Notes: generated from the sequence alone by a model not told the origin. Positions 32,573 through 40,646 are shown, numbered from the stretch's first letter. The stretch is DNA of 64,000 bases from Paenibacillus selenitireducens (GCF_002021565.1 NZ_MSZX01000006.1:248027-312026), one strand, 5' to 3'. Translations and numbers: made by a program.

Positions 32573-34120
32573 ATGAGTCTATTAACCGTACAGAACGTAA
32601 CCCATATGTATGGGGATCAAATAAATTTTCAAAATATCAGCTTTCGTCTGCTTCAAGGCGAACACGTGGGACTTGTAGGCGGCAATGGAGCCGGTAAGTC
32701 AACGCTCCTGCGGCTCTTGTCAGGGCATTTGCTCCCAGATGCAGGGAAACTTGAATGGATGCCCCATGTGAAGCTAGGTTATTTGCAGCAGCATCTGGAT
32801 TTGCAGCCCGGAACAACGATCATGAAGTATCTGCAAGGCGCCTTTGCCCATCTCTATGACATCGAAGCGCGCATGGTACAACTCGCAGAAGAAATGTCGC
32901 TGCCCGATGCTCCCTTAGAGCCATTGTTAACGCGTTATGGCGATATGCAAAGCACGCTAGACCACGCCAATTTTTATCAAATTCACGGCAAGATTGAAGA
33001 AGTCGCCGCAGGATTAGGCATCTTGGAATTAGGAATGGAACGGGATATCAGCAAGCTGAGCGGCGGTCAGCGAACGAAGCTGTTATTAGGCAAGCTGCTA
33101 TTAGAGGAACCCCATGTCTTGTTGTTAGATGAGCCGACCAACTATCTGGACGATGTCCATATCCAATGGCTTACCCATTATCTCAAAAGCTATAAGCATG
33201 CCTATCTTGTCGTGTCGCATGATGAACACTTTCTGAATGAAGTGACACAAGTCATCTTTCATTTAGAACATCAAACCCTCGTGCGTTATACGGGCAACTA
33301 TGCATCTTTTCTCAAAAATTACGAGCTAAGCAAGGAACAATTGCAATTCGCCTACAACAAGCAGCAGCAAGAGATCAACAAACTGGAGAAGTTCATCGAT
33401 AAAAATCGCATTCGAAAAGCAAAACAAGCCAAAAGCCGAGAAAAGGCATTAGAGCGAATGGAACGAATCGACCGGCCTACACGTGCGGTTCAACCTCATT
33501 TCGCCTTTGACGTTTATCGCCAGCCGGCGAATCAAGTGATCCAGGCTCGTCATCTGCAAATCGGTTACACTGAAGCGTTGTTCCCGCCCATTCAGCTGCA
33601 GGTTAAGCGCGGCGAGAAAATTGCCATCGTTGGGTACAACGGCATCGGCAAATCAACCCTGCTCAAAACCTTGCTCGGGTATACTGCGCCTTTAGGCGGA
33701 ACCGTACATTTCGGCGAACATGTCCAACCGGCTTATTTTGCGCAAGAAGAGTTCAGTTCAGCGGAGACACCCCTGGAGCGCATCCATTCGTTACGCCCTG
33801 ATATGGTTCAAAAGGACCTCCGCCGTTTCCTCTCCATGTTCGGATTAACGGATCAACATATCCGGCAGTCCCTTCGCTCCTTAAGCGGCGGAGAGCAAGC
33901 CAAGGTGCGTTTATGCGCCATGATGTTAACCGCCAGCAATGTGCTCGTCTTAGACGAACCTACAAACCATTTGGATGTCCTAGCGAAAAAAGCATTCCAA
34001 GAGGCGTTATCGAAATATGCGGGTACCGTTCTACTGGTATCCCATGAGCCCGCTTTTTATCAAGACTGGGTCACTCAAATTTGGCGCGTGGAGGATTGGT
34101 GTCTTTCGTTGAAAAAATAA
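32573..34120 (+). CDS. ABC-F family ATPase (ribosome-associated)
   Basis: A 515-residue soluble tandem ATPase without membrane domains. The first cassette has GGNGAGKSTLL, LSGGQRTKLLLG and LLLDEPTNYLD; the second GYNGIGKSTLL, LSGGEQAKVRL and VLDEPTNHLD. The charged interdomain linker (about 245-300, LSKEQLQFAYNKQQQEINKL and a Lys/Arg-rich helix) would reach the ribosomal peptidyl-transferase region. ABC-F proteins relieve antibiotic or sequence-induced stalls. The attenuator leader suggests an antibiotic-resistance role, but the protein alone does not prove it. Start ATG 32573 behind AAAAGGAGAGAACACA. Confidence 0.9.
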   Translation: MSLLTVQNVTHMYGDQINFQNISFRLLQGEHVGLVGGNGAGKSTLLRLLSGHLLPDAGKLEWMPHVKLGYLQQHLDLQPGTTIMKYLQGAFAHLYDIEARMVQLAEEMSLPDAPLEPLLTRYGDMQSTLDHANFYQIHGKIEEVAAGLGILELGMERDISKLSGGQRTKLLLGKLLLEEPHVLLLDEPTNYLDDVHIQWLTHYLKSYKHAYLVVSHDEHFLNEVTQVIFHLEHQTLVRYTGNYASFLKNYELSKEQLQFAYNKQQQEINKLEKFIDKNRIRKAKQAKSREKALERMERIDRPTRAVQPHFAFDVYRQPANQVIQARHLQIGYTEALFPPIQLQVKRGEKIAIVGYNGIGKSTLLKTLLGYTAPLGGTVHFGEHVQPAYFAQEEFSSAETPLERIHSLRPDMVQKDLRRFLSMFGLTDQHIRQSLRSLSGGEQAKVRLCAMMLTASNVLVLDEPTNHLDVLAKKAFQEALSKYAGTVLLVSHEPAFYQDWVTQIWRVEDWCLSLKK

Positions 34121-34136
34121 GGCATCCCCTCGCCGT

Positions 34137-34183
34137 ACAAAGAACCTGCCAGAAGATCCATGGACCTCTTGGCAGGTTCTTTC
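34137..34183. terminator. Bidirectional terminator
   Basis: AAAGAACCTGCCAAGAGG-type stem (AGAACCTGCCAGAAG / CTTGGCAGGTTCT) with T-tracts on both sides, between ABC-F and glcF. Confidence 0.87.
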
Positions 34184-34194
34184 TGTTCATACGG

Positions 34195-35553
34195 CTACTT
34201 ACGACTGGGGTGCATATGATCATGTAGAAAATCAACGATATGGACGGCTTGCATCTGATCCCGAAGCCCATGTTGTTCGATCCCATGTTTCATTTGCAGC
34301 AAGCATCCCGGATTGCTTGTCAAGAGCACCTGCGCCTGTGTATCCCGGACATGCTCCATCTTATGATCGAGAATTTGACCCGCCATCTCCGGCTGCGTCA
34401 AATTATAGATTCCCGCAGAGCCGCAGCAGCGATCCGCATCTTTCATCTCGGCATATGTCACGCCTTTTACTTGCTTCATAAGTTGGCGAGGCGCATCCGA
34501 AGTTCGCATGACATTGCGCAAATGGCAAGAGTCTTGGTAGGTAATCCGGATGGATACATCCTCATTATGAAATTCAGGCAACCTGCCATGACGAACGAGC
34601 AATTCACTAATATCGATGACATGCGCTGCGAACCATGATGCATCCTCTTTCCAGGTTGGATCTTCATGCAGCAAGTGATCATATTCAACCAGTAACGCTC
34701 CGCAGCCTCCCGCGTTGGAGACAATGAATTCCACGCCAGCATCTTTGAACACTTGGACATTCTGTCGTGCCAGTGACCTTGCCATCTCTGCCTCACCGCT
34801 ATGTGCATGCAGCGCCCCACAGCAATTCTGCTCTTCCGGGATGACAACCTCAAACCCCGCTTCGGTAAGTAAATCCACGGTATGTCTGTTCGTTGATGTG
34901 AACAGTACATCCATCAAGCAGCCGCGAAACAATGCCACGGTTGCGATCCGCTCCCCTTTGGCAGGGTGCCGCGTTCCGATCTGTTCAACAATCCCTTGCC
35001 CAGAAGCTTCCGGCAAAATTTTCTCCATCGCTTGCATATGCTTCGGGAAGAGCTTCATCGCACCAGACTGTCTTGCGAACTTCTGTAGACCCGATTGTTG
35101 ATACCATTGCAAGCTTCGTCCTATGAGTTTCATCCTCTTCTGATTCGGAAAAAGCTTCTTAAAAGCAGCGTGCCGTGATAATTTAACCCCTATCGAATGC
35201 CGTTCCGTATGGTCTTCGATAGCATCGCGGGCTTGCTCCAGCAATCGCCCATACTTGACATCGGCAGGGCAAGCGGGTTCGCAAGCCCGACAACCGAGGC
35301 AATGATTCATCTGCTCCTCAAAGGCACGATCCGGCTCCATGATACCGTCGGCTACCGCTTTCATTAATGCAATGCGACCGCGCGGGGATTCGGCTTCAAT
35401 CCCCGTCTCTGCAAAGGTCGGGCAGGCGGGCAGGCAGAATCCGCAGCGCATACAATTCGTTAATTGATCCGGATCTAACCGCAATTGTAGTTTCGCTGCC
35501 AGCGGATTCACAGTCTTATGATGTACGGAGGGGCTCTGAGCTTGATTAGCCAC
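34195..35553 (-). CDS. glcF: Glycolate/lactate oxidase iron-sulfur subunit
   Basis: A 452-residue electron-transfer subunit. Two 4Fe-4S sites, CMRCGFCLPACPTFAETG and CLGCRACEPACPADVKYG, are in the first 110 residues. Two CCG domains follow, with EEQNCCGALHAHSGE and DRCCGSAGIYN. It takes electrons from the GlcD flavoprotein to the respiratory chain. The GTG start at 35553 overlaps the glcD stop by eight bases. glcE is absent, as in other Bacillota. Confidence 0.93.
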   Translation of the reverse strand: MANQAQSPSVHHKTVNPLAAKLQLRLDPDQLTNCMRCGFCLPACPTFAETGIEAESPRGRIALMKAVADGIMEPDRAFEEQMNHCLGCRACEPACPADVKYGRLLEQARDAIEDHTERHSIGVKLSRHAAFKKLFPNQKRMKLIGRSLQWYQQSGLQKFARQSGAMKLFPKHMQAMEKILPEASGQGIVEQIGTRHPAKGERIATVALFRGCLMDVLFTSTNRHTVDLLTEAGFEVVIPEEQNCCGALHAHSGEAEMARSLARQNVQVFKDAGVEFIVSNAGGCGALLVEYDHLLHEDPTWKEDASWFAAHVIDISELLVRHGRLPEFHNEDVSIRITYQDSCHLRNVMRTSDAPRQLMKQVKGVTYAEMKDADRCCGSAGIYNLTQPEMAGQILDHKMEHVRDTQAQVLLTSNPGCLLQMKHGIEQHGLRDQMQAVHIVDFLHDHMHPSRK

Positions 35554-36961
35554 GATCGATCACCACTCTCTTCCGTGATTCCTTCGCGAACACTTTGCCC
35601 GGATTCAACAGGTTCAGCGGGTCAAAGGCCTGCTTGATCGCCTTCATGACTTCAACGCCTGCGGCACCGACCTTCCATTCGAGGAATGGAGATTTCACCA
35701 GTCCGACCCCATGCTCGCCTGTAATCGTCCCCCCGAGCTGAATGGCTGCTTCAAAAATCTCCTCGAATGCCGCTTCGACCCGATGGATCTCCTCTGCATC
35801 GCGAGCGTCGGTCATGGCAGTCGGATGAAGATTCCCATCTCCAGCATGGCCGAAGGTACAAATCTGAACCTCGTATTTCTTCGCAATCCGATGAATGGCG
35901 ATCACCATGTCGGCAATTTTGGACCGCGGCACCGTGGCATCTTCCAGAATCGTCGTCGGTCTTAATCGGGCCAGCGCCGTAAACGCACTGCGTCGAGCCG
36001 TTAACAGCTTGAGCGCTTCTTCCTGACTTTGGGCAACGCTAACTTCCACGGCCTGCTCTTGGCGGCAAATCGCTGTGATGCGTTCAATATCCCGCTCCAC
36101 CGCCTCCCGATCTCCATCCTGTTCAATGAGCAGCATGGCCTCCATATCACGTGGCAGACCCAATTTCGCATAGTCGTCTACAACATGAATCGTGGCATGG
36201 TCGAGAATCTCCAGCGTCGCCGGAATGATCCTGCTCTCAATGATGCTCGATACCGTTCGAGCCGCAGCATACACATCCTTGTACATAGCGAGCATCGTCT
36301 TCTTGTATTGCGGCGGCGGAATCAGCTTCAACGTGGCTTCCGTAATGACCGCAAGCGTTCCTTCCGATCCTACGAGCAGCTTCGTGAGGTCATATCCTGC
36401 CACATCCTTCGTGAGCTTTCCGCCCGTTCGGATGATATCGCCATTCGCAAGTACGGCTTCCAACCCCAGAACGTAATCCTTTGTCGTCCCGTATTTTAAT
36501 CCCCGCAATCCACCGGAGCATTCCGCAATGTTGCCGCCTAAAGTGGAGACGGACATGCTGCTGGGATCCGGCGGATAAAAGAGCCCCAACTCTTCCACAT
36601 GCGTAATGAACTTCTTCGTATTTAGTCCCGGCTGCACCGTAGCCGTCAAATTTTCAAGATCCACCTCCAAAATTTGATTCATCCGATGCATAACCATCAC
36701 AATGCCACCATGTACTGGTACAGTGCCCCCGCATAGGTTCGTCCCGGATCCACGACTAATCAGCGGCACCTGATGCCGGTGCAATACCTTCATGACGTCG
36801 GAAATTTCAGTCGTCGTCAAAGGATAAATCACGGCATCCGGCAGCGCTTGCAGCATCGGTGTCCCATCATAGGAGTGCGTAACGAGCGTTTGCATATCAT
36901 CTTTTACATACGTTGGTCCCAAAATGGCGATTAATTCACGTTTAACCTCTTCTTGAAGCAA
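35546..36961 (-). CDS. glcD: Glycolate oxidase FAD-linked subunit
   Basis: A 471-residue flavoprotein (FAD_binding_4 plus C-terminal FAD-oxidase domain). The FAD motif is PLISRGSGTNLCGGTVPVHGG near residue 60, and the GHAGDGNLHPT and TGEHGVGLVKSPFL blocks are in the C-terminal half. It oxidises glycolate or D-lactate; the specific substrate is not decidable. The start is TTG at 36961, five bases behind GGAGGGGTTTGT. Transcribed away from a GntR-family gene, its likely regulator. Confidence 0.92.
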   Translation of the reverse strand: MLQEEVKRELIAILGPTYVKDDMQTLVTHSYDGTPMLQALPDAVIYPLTTTEISDVMKVLHRHQVPLISRGSGTNLCGGTVPVHGGIVMVMHRMNQILEVDLENLTATVQPGLNTKKFITHVEELGLFYPPDPSSMSVSTLGGNIAECSGGLRGLKYGTTKDYVLGLEAVLANGDIIRTGGKLTKDVAGYDLTKLLVGSEGTLAVITEATLKLIPPPQYKKTMLAMYKDVYAAARTVSSIIESRIIPATLEILDHATIHVVDDYAKLGLPRDMEAMLLIEQDGDREAVERDIERITAICRQEQAVEVSVAQSQEEALKLLTARRSAFTALARLRPTTILEDATVPRSKIADMVIAIHRIAKKYEVQICTFGHAGDGNLHPTAMTDARDAEEIHRVEAAFEEIFEAAIQLGGTITGEHGVGLVKSPFLEWKVGAAGVEVMKAIKQAFDPLNLLNPGKVFAKESRKRVVIDRG

Positions 36962-37006
36962 ACAAACCCCTCCCCAAAATCCAACACACTTGTATAATTA
37001 GTCAGG

Positions 37007-37019
37007 TCATCTGATGACT
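37007..37019. promoter_or_regulatory. Candidate operator between glcD and gntR
   Basis: GTCATC-T-GATGAC, a perfect 6+1+6 dyad in the 136-bp divergent gap. It lies beside a TATACA box oriented toward glcD. FadR-subfamily regulators bind short dyads of this kind; no matched experimental site is claimed. Confidence 0.5.
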
Positions 37020-37097
37020 TTTGTTATCGCTTACTATACACTAAAATAAGTGAATCGAAAATAGATTTTGTGAACATTTGAAAGGCGATGACGTGAA

Positions 37098-37823
37098 ATG
37101 ACGACCAACCAACGGCCGTTGAAAAATTATGAATGGGTCATGAAAGACTTGCAAGAAGAAATCGCAACCGGAACGCCTGGCGACCGACTAGCCTCGGTCG
37201 TCGATTTAGCCAGTCGATTCGGCGTAGGTCGCTCCACCATTCGCGAGGCACTTAGTGCCTTAAAAGCAATGGGCTTGCTTGATATCAAACAAGGCGGCGG
37301 TACCTTCATCAAAGCCGTTACGCCGGACTCGCAACCGACACATCCGGGTCATGCCTATCCTGAGCTTTGGGAAGGCCGCGTATCTTCGCTGCGTCAGATT
37401 CTAGAAGTGCGGCGCGTGCTAGAGACGGGCTGCGCCTTTGTTGCTGCAACAAATCGAACAGAGGATGACCTTGCAGCTCTGCAAGAAATCCTGCGTACCA
37501 TGGAGCTGTACACTGATGACGAAGCACGCACCGAAGAAGCGGACGTCCGCTTCCATCAGCAAATTGCCATCGCGACGCATAACCCGATGTTATGTGATTT
37601 GATGGCATCGCTATCTGCCAAACTGCATGATAGTATTCGCGATATGCGTGCCCTCTGGTTCTACGCGGAGAAATCATCGGCCGAGCGTCTGTACCGAGAG
37701 CATGTGCATATCTATGATGTCATTGCCGAAGGGAACGGGAATGAAGCTTCCGCTCGTATGGAATCGCATATTACCAAAGTCGAGCAAGTATTGCATGATC
37801 AGGGTGTAGGTTCGTCATCTTAA
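37098..37823 (+). CDS. GntR-family (FadR subfamily) regulator, likely of glcDF
   Basis: A 241-residue regulator. The N-terminal winged helix has LASVVDLASRFGVGRSTIRE and LKAMGLLDIKQGGGTFI. The C-terminal FCD helical domain (about 95-230) shows metal-binding residues in DVRFHQQIA and EHVHIYDVIAEG, as in LldR/GlcC. Divergence from glcDF implies it controls those genes in response to a hydroxyacid (inference). ATG 37098. Confidence 0.9.
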   Translation: MTTNQRPLKNYEWVMKDLQEEIATGTPGDRLASVVDLASRFGVGRSTIREALSALKAMGLLDIKQGGGTFIKAVTPDSQPTHPGHAYPELWEGRVSSLRQILEVRRVLETGCAFVAATNRTEDDLAALQEILRTMELYTDDEARTEEADVRFHQQIAIATHNPMLCDLMASLSAKLHDSIRDMRALWFYAEKSSAERLYREHVHIYDVIAEGNGNEASARMESHITKVEQVLHDQGVGSSS

Positions 37824-37864
37824 GCGCAGCAATTGATCGGGGGGGATATTAGATTCATCGTGAG

Positions 37865-37920
37865 AAAACCTCTACCCTCGGCCATTCGAAGATGAGCGAC
37901 CGCTTACCTTCAACCTAAAC
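37865..37920 (+). repeat. Dispersed ~55-bp intergenic repeat, copy D
   Basis: AAAACCTCTACCCTCGGCCA then TTCGAAGATGAGCGACCGCT; the 3' part is diverged. It lies just after the gntR gene. Confidence 0.75.
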
Positions 37921-37947
37921 AAGCGAGTTTTCCGCGATTTTTCACAT

Positions 37948-38047
37948 CCGGATGAGCCTTATTATTCATCTATATTGGATGAATACAAGATAGGAACTCC
38001 GGATGAGCTTTGTTACTCATCTATGTTGGATGAATACAGGATAAGGT
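37948..38047 (+). repeat. 51-bp tandem repeat, two copies plus a degenerate third
   Basis: Units begin CCGGATGAGC at 37948 and 37999, and contain TCATCTAT and TTGGATGAATACA. They differ at about six of 50 positions. A weaker third copy (TTATTAGTGTTTTTCATCC) follows to about 38100. Each unit contains complementary TCATC and GATGA segments and can fold. Confidence 0.8.
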
Positions 38048-38157
38048 TACAAATTGAGGATTATTAGTGTTTTTCATCCTTGTAAGTTGGAAATATACAC
38101 TATAGACGCTTAAATATAGGCCAATCCGTTAAAGTTATTGGATTTATCCAACATAGC

Positions 38158-38206
38158 AATCTTCATCTTCATCTTCATCTTCATCTTCATCTTCATCATC
38201 ATCATC
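38158..38206 (+). repeat. Hexanucleotide microsatellite
   Basis: Six tandem TCTTCA units followed by TCATCATCATC. It is non-coding and in a gap; replication slippage could vary its length. Confidence 0.9.
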
Positions 38207-38259
38207 GTTTTGGTTAATATCATTAGTTTTTCAGTGTCCTACCTTGATTCAGCTCATTC

Positions 38260-38580
38260 TTTTTTCCAAAAAATTAGCCGACTCCGACTTCTTGGTTGCT
38301 AATTTGAACATCAAAACCCATTGCCTTTATTTACTTTAAGTAATGCTTGAGAGTTTTTCTTGAGACGTGCCGCCATACACGTCTATTTCTTTATACTCGG
38401 TTCTGTCTCTCATCATTACATAAGCTATACGCAGCATAAGGTGGGCTGTTGCCACGATCGCTTTTTTTCACCTCGTCGTTTCCAGACCTAACGATATTAT
38501 TTACCGATTCGTTACTCTGACTGGGTATCGGTTGGAAAGTTATCCGCTACGTTCGGACCAATCTCAGCAAATATCGCCAA
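38260..38580 (-). pseudogene. IS110-family transposase C-terminal remnant
   Basis: Reading leftward, fragments match the C-terminal transposase_20 region of IS110 elements in order. First comes AEIGPNVADNFPTDTQ (about 38560-38520), then NES...VRSGNDEV, then KKAIVATAHLMLRIAYVMMR and DRTEYKEIDVYGGTSQEKL (38467-38336). The MGFDVQISNQEVGVG stretch near 38310 may be its tail. A stop, a lost WAG..PG segment and a one-base slip in an A7 run separate the pieces. The DEDD N-terminal domain is absent. Confidence 0.75.
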
Positions 38581-38604
38581 ATAGAATTTTTAAGTTTCGA
38601 TACG

Positions 38605-38637
38605 TCGAAACTTTTATAAATTCTAATGTGGTAAAAA
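38605..38637 (+). repeat. Short dispersed motif abutting a terminator
   Basis: TCGAAACTTTTATAAATTCT then AATGTGGTAAAAA runs directly into the terminator of the cyclodeaminase gene. It overlaps a perfect palindrome AAGTTTCGA-TACG-TCGAAACTT at 38592-38613. Confidence 0.55.
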
Positions 38638-38668
38638 GGGGTCACGCTCATCAGCGTGACCCCTTCTC
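38632..38668 (-). terminator. Terminator of the folD operon
   Basis: AGGGGTCACGCT-GATG-AGCGTGACCCCT followed by TTTTA on the minus strand; perfect 12-bp stem. Confidence 0.9.
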
Positions 38669-38673
38669 TATTC

Positions 38674-39303
38674 TTACATCCTGCTGCGAACCACGCGCAG
38701 CGTATCCCGTTTCAACGCTTCCATCTCCTGCATCCACGCGGAAGCTTGTACCTCGTACTGCTGCTTCAACGCTTCATCCTTCAAGGAAGCTAAGTTGATC
38801 TCTACCGTTAAAAGCGCTGATTGCGCTGCCGCTTCGAACAGAATCGCACCGATGCCCAAATCCGAGATGACATTTTTGTTCGAGGTTTCGGCAATACGCC
38901 AAGTCCACTGCATGCCCTCGCGGCATACTTCCATCAAACGCAGGGGAACTTGAATCGCTGCGAGCGTCGCAGTCTGGATCGCTTGCTTCCGCGCTTCCTT
39001 CTCTTCATCCGTCCCTTTCGGCAGCTTCAATGCATCCATATATTGTTGGAAGGACGTGATATCCGAAGCAAGAAGCTCCTCGCAATTTCCGATTAAACGC
39101 TCCATCTTTGCAAGAACTTCATTCATCTCATCTTGGTATGCGATATATTTCTCACCCTGGGAAAGATTGCCCACCATCGATGTCATCGATGCGGCTAAAG
39201 CACCGATCAGCGCGGCGACACTACCGCCACCCGGTGTCGGCTCTGCGCTTGAGGCTTCCTCTACGAAGCTGCGAATGGAATGGTCCCATGTTACGATACT
39301 CAT
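38674..39303 (-). CDS. Cyclodeaminase/cyclohydrolase family protein (FTCD_C)
   Basis: A 209-residue, largely helical protein of the formimidoyl-THF cyclodeaminase/FchA family, which converts formimino- or methenyl-tetrahydrofolate. The substrate-binding loop EPTPGGGSVAALIGALAASM is at residues 21-40. It follows folD by one base with an AGGAGGTGCGTTAAG ribosome site, so both act in one-carbon folate chemistry and share the ZTP-controlled transcript. Cyclohydrolase against cyclodeaminase activity is undecided. Confidence 0.88.
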   Translation of the reverse strand: MSIVTWDHSIRSFVEEASSAEPTPGGGSVAALIGALAASMTSMVGNLSQGEKYIAYQDEMNEVLAKMERLIGNCEELLASDITSFQQYMDALKLPKGTDEEKEARKQAIQTATLAAIQVPLRLMEVCREGMQWTWRIAETSNKNVISDLGIGAILFEAAAQSALLTVEINLASLKDEALKQQYEVQASAWMQEMEALKRDTLRVVRSRM

Positions 39304-39304
39304 C

Positions 39305-40165
39305 TTAACGCACCTCCTGTCCCTGGCTTTGAATCTCCAACGCCTTTAATAAGTTCTGGTACAGAACCGCTGTCGTCAATGTACCAACTCCGCCCGGAAC
39401 CGGTGATATCGCAGCCACCGCCTCACTTACATCCACTGCTACGTCCCCGACGATTTTCCCGTTATCCGTCTCATTAATGCCCGCATCGATGACGACCAAG
39501 TCCGGATGAACCATCTCCTTCACGATCATCTGTGGACGCCCTACGGCGACGAAGGCAATTTCCGCATGACGAAGATGCGCTGCTAAATCAGGTGTACGCG
39601 AATGACATACCGTGACCGTCGCATTCTCCCGCTGCAATAAATGAAATAATGGCAGTCCTACCGTCTGCCCTCTTCCCACTAACGTAACGTTTTTGCCTTC
39701 TAATCCATAACCATAATATTTCAGCAGCTGAATGCACGCTTGAGGGGTCGCAGGATAAAGTCCAACTTCTCCCGTCATAGTCGCCAGCTTATTTTGCGGC
39801 GTTACACCATCCACATCCTTACGGGGCGAAATCGAGCTTTCAATCGTTGCCGCTGACAGATGCTTCGGTAGTGGAAGCTCCAGCATAATGCCGTGAACTT
39901 GCGGATCTTTATTCAACTGTGCAATGAGACGAAGAATTTCTTGTTGACTCACATCTTTGGCGAAAGTATGCAGCTCGAAGCTGATATCTAATTTCTCAGC
40001 CACCTTTTGCTTCGCTTGCGCATAGAATGCAGACGCCGGGTCGCCTTCCACCAATATCGTAGCGATACGAGGAACGACTCCCAACCTACGCAATTCTTCT
40101 ACCCGTAGTCTAATCGCTGCATACACCTCATCTGCGACTTGCTTGGCTTTCATCATCAATGTCAT
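39305..40165 (-). CDS. folD: Methylene-THF dehydrogenase / methenyl-THF cyclohydrolase
   Basis: FolD interconverts 5,10-methylene-THF and 10-formyl-THF using NADP. The 286 residues contain the YAQAKQKVAEKLDI catalytic-Lys region, GIMLELPLPKHL, PRKDVDGVTPQN, the NADP loop VTLVGRGQTVGLP and PVPGGVGTLTTAVL. The ATG at 40165 is eight bases from AGGAGG; the ATG at 40171 is too close to it. A much longer in-frame extension upstream runs through the riboswitch and is rejected. Confidence 0.95.
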   Translation of the reverse strand: MTLMMKAKQVADEVYAAIRLRVEELRRLGVVPRIATILVEGDPASAFYAQAKQKVAEKLDISFELHTFAKDVSQQEILRLIAQLNKDPQVHGIMLELPLPKHLSAATIESSISPRKDVDGVTPQNKLATMTGEVGLYPATPQACIQLLKYYGYGLEGKNVTLVGRGQTVGLPLFHLLQRENATVTVCHSRTPDLAAHLRHAEIAFVAVGRPQMIVKEMVHPDLVVIDAGINETDNGKIVGDVAVDVSEAVAAISPVPGGVGTLTTAVLYQNLLKALEIQSQGQEVR

Positions 40166-40208
40166 GTCCATAACCTCCTGTGATTCTTCTCCAAAAGTGT
40201 TGGAAACG

Positions 40209-40253
40209 AAAAAAAGCACCTGCAAAAAGCATGTCATTAAAGACGGGTGCTTC
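40209..40253 (-). terminator. Riboswitch expression-platform terminator of folD
   Basis: AAGCACCCGT...GCAGGTGCTT followed by TTTTT on the minus strand, between the ZTP aptamer and the folD start. Confidence 0.85.
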
Positions 40254-40254
40254 A

Positions 40255-40345
40255 TTGCAAATACTTTTCCCAGGCGATCGGTTCGTTCCAACTGCATGCT
40301 TCCCTGTGGTTCATTCCACTTGATTCGCCAGTCACATACAGCCTT
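40255..40345 (-). promoter_or_regulatory. ZTP (pfl) riboswitch
   Basis: Reading leftward, conserved blocks of the pfl motif appear in order. GTGACTGGCGAATC lies near 40325-40338, AACCACAGGGAAGC near 40300-40313, and GATCGCCTGGGAAAAG near 40264-40279; the TGGCGA and CGCCTGGG blocks can form the pseudoknot-bearing aptamer. A terminator follows and then folD, a classic gene of this class. ZTP/ZMP binding (10-formyl-THF shortage) would turn the operon on. Confidence 0.87.
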
Positions 40346-40358
40346 ATTTTTCTTTATT

Positions 40359-40646
40359 CTACACGACTTCTAACGAAATATCATCATGTTTTTCATCAAA
40401 AAGAATATGAAGCTCCCGATGATCCAAGTACCATACATTATCATCTTCTATATAGAAACGAATGCCTTCGACCACTTCAGAGAGTGCTGGAGACACGGGA
40501 GTATCCTTCATCACGCCAAGCGATAGCCCGGGTACGACACTTCCGCAACCGCCCATACGCACGAATATTCTTAAATCGTCACCATCCACAAGAGACATTT
40601 CCCTCTTGTACCAGCGAGCCGCTGCCTGTTCTACCATGATTCTCAT
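40359..40646 (-). CDS. HesB/YneR-like small protein
   Basis: A 95-residue protein of the HesB-like (IscA-superfamily) fold seen in Bacillus YneR/YqkB-type proteins. The central FVRMGGCGSVVPGLSLGV keeps one Cys, but the C-terminal CXC pair used by IscA for iron-sulfur binding is missing, so cluster assembly is doubtful. The ATG at 40646 follows AAAAGGAGAGATCACA. It lies just upstream of the ZTP aptamer (the stop is 14 bases away), on the same strand. Confidence 0.78.
   Translation of the reverse strand: MRIMVEQAAARWYKREMSLVDGDDLRIFVRMGGCGSVVPGLSLGVMKDTPVSPALSEVVEGIRFYIEDDNVWYLDHRELHILFDEKHDDISLEVV

Larger units (their letters stand above)
37824..38631. other. 808-bp gene-poor, repeat-rich gap
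   Basis: Contains in order the ~55-bp repeat copy D, a 51-bp tandem repeat, a hexanucleotide microsatellite, an IS110-type remnant, a 9-bp palindrome (38592-38613) and the short terminator-associated motif. No intact gene is present. Confidence 0.8.

Noticed and set aside
34476-34910. 144-codon frame on the minus strand inside glcF
   Set aside because: Overlaps the CCG-domain codons of glcF in another frame; glcF is clearly the coding frame.
37948-38047. Tandem repeats as a CRISPR array
   Set aside because: Units are contiguous with no unique spacers, only two to three copies, and no cas genes are present.
40166-40297. N-terminal extension of folD by 44 codons
   Set aside because: It reads through the riboswitch terminator and part of the aptamer; a proper ribosome site precedes ATG 40165.
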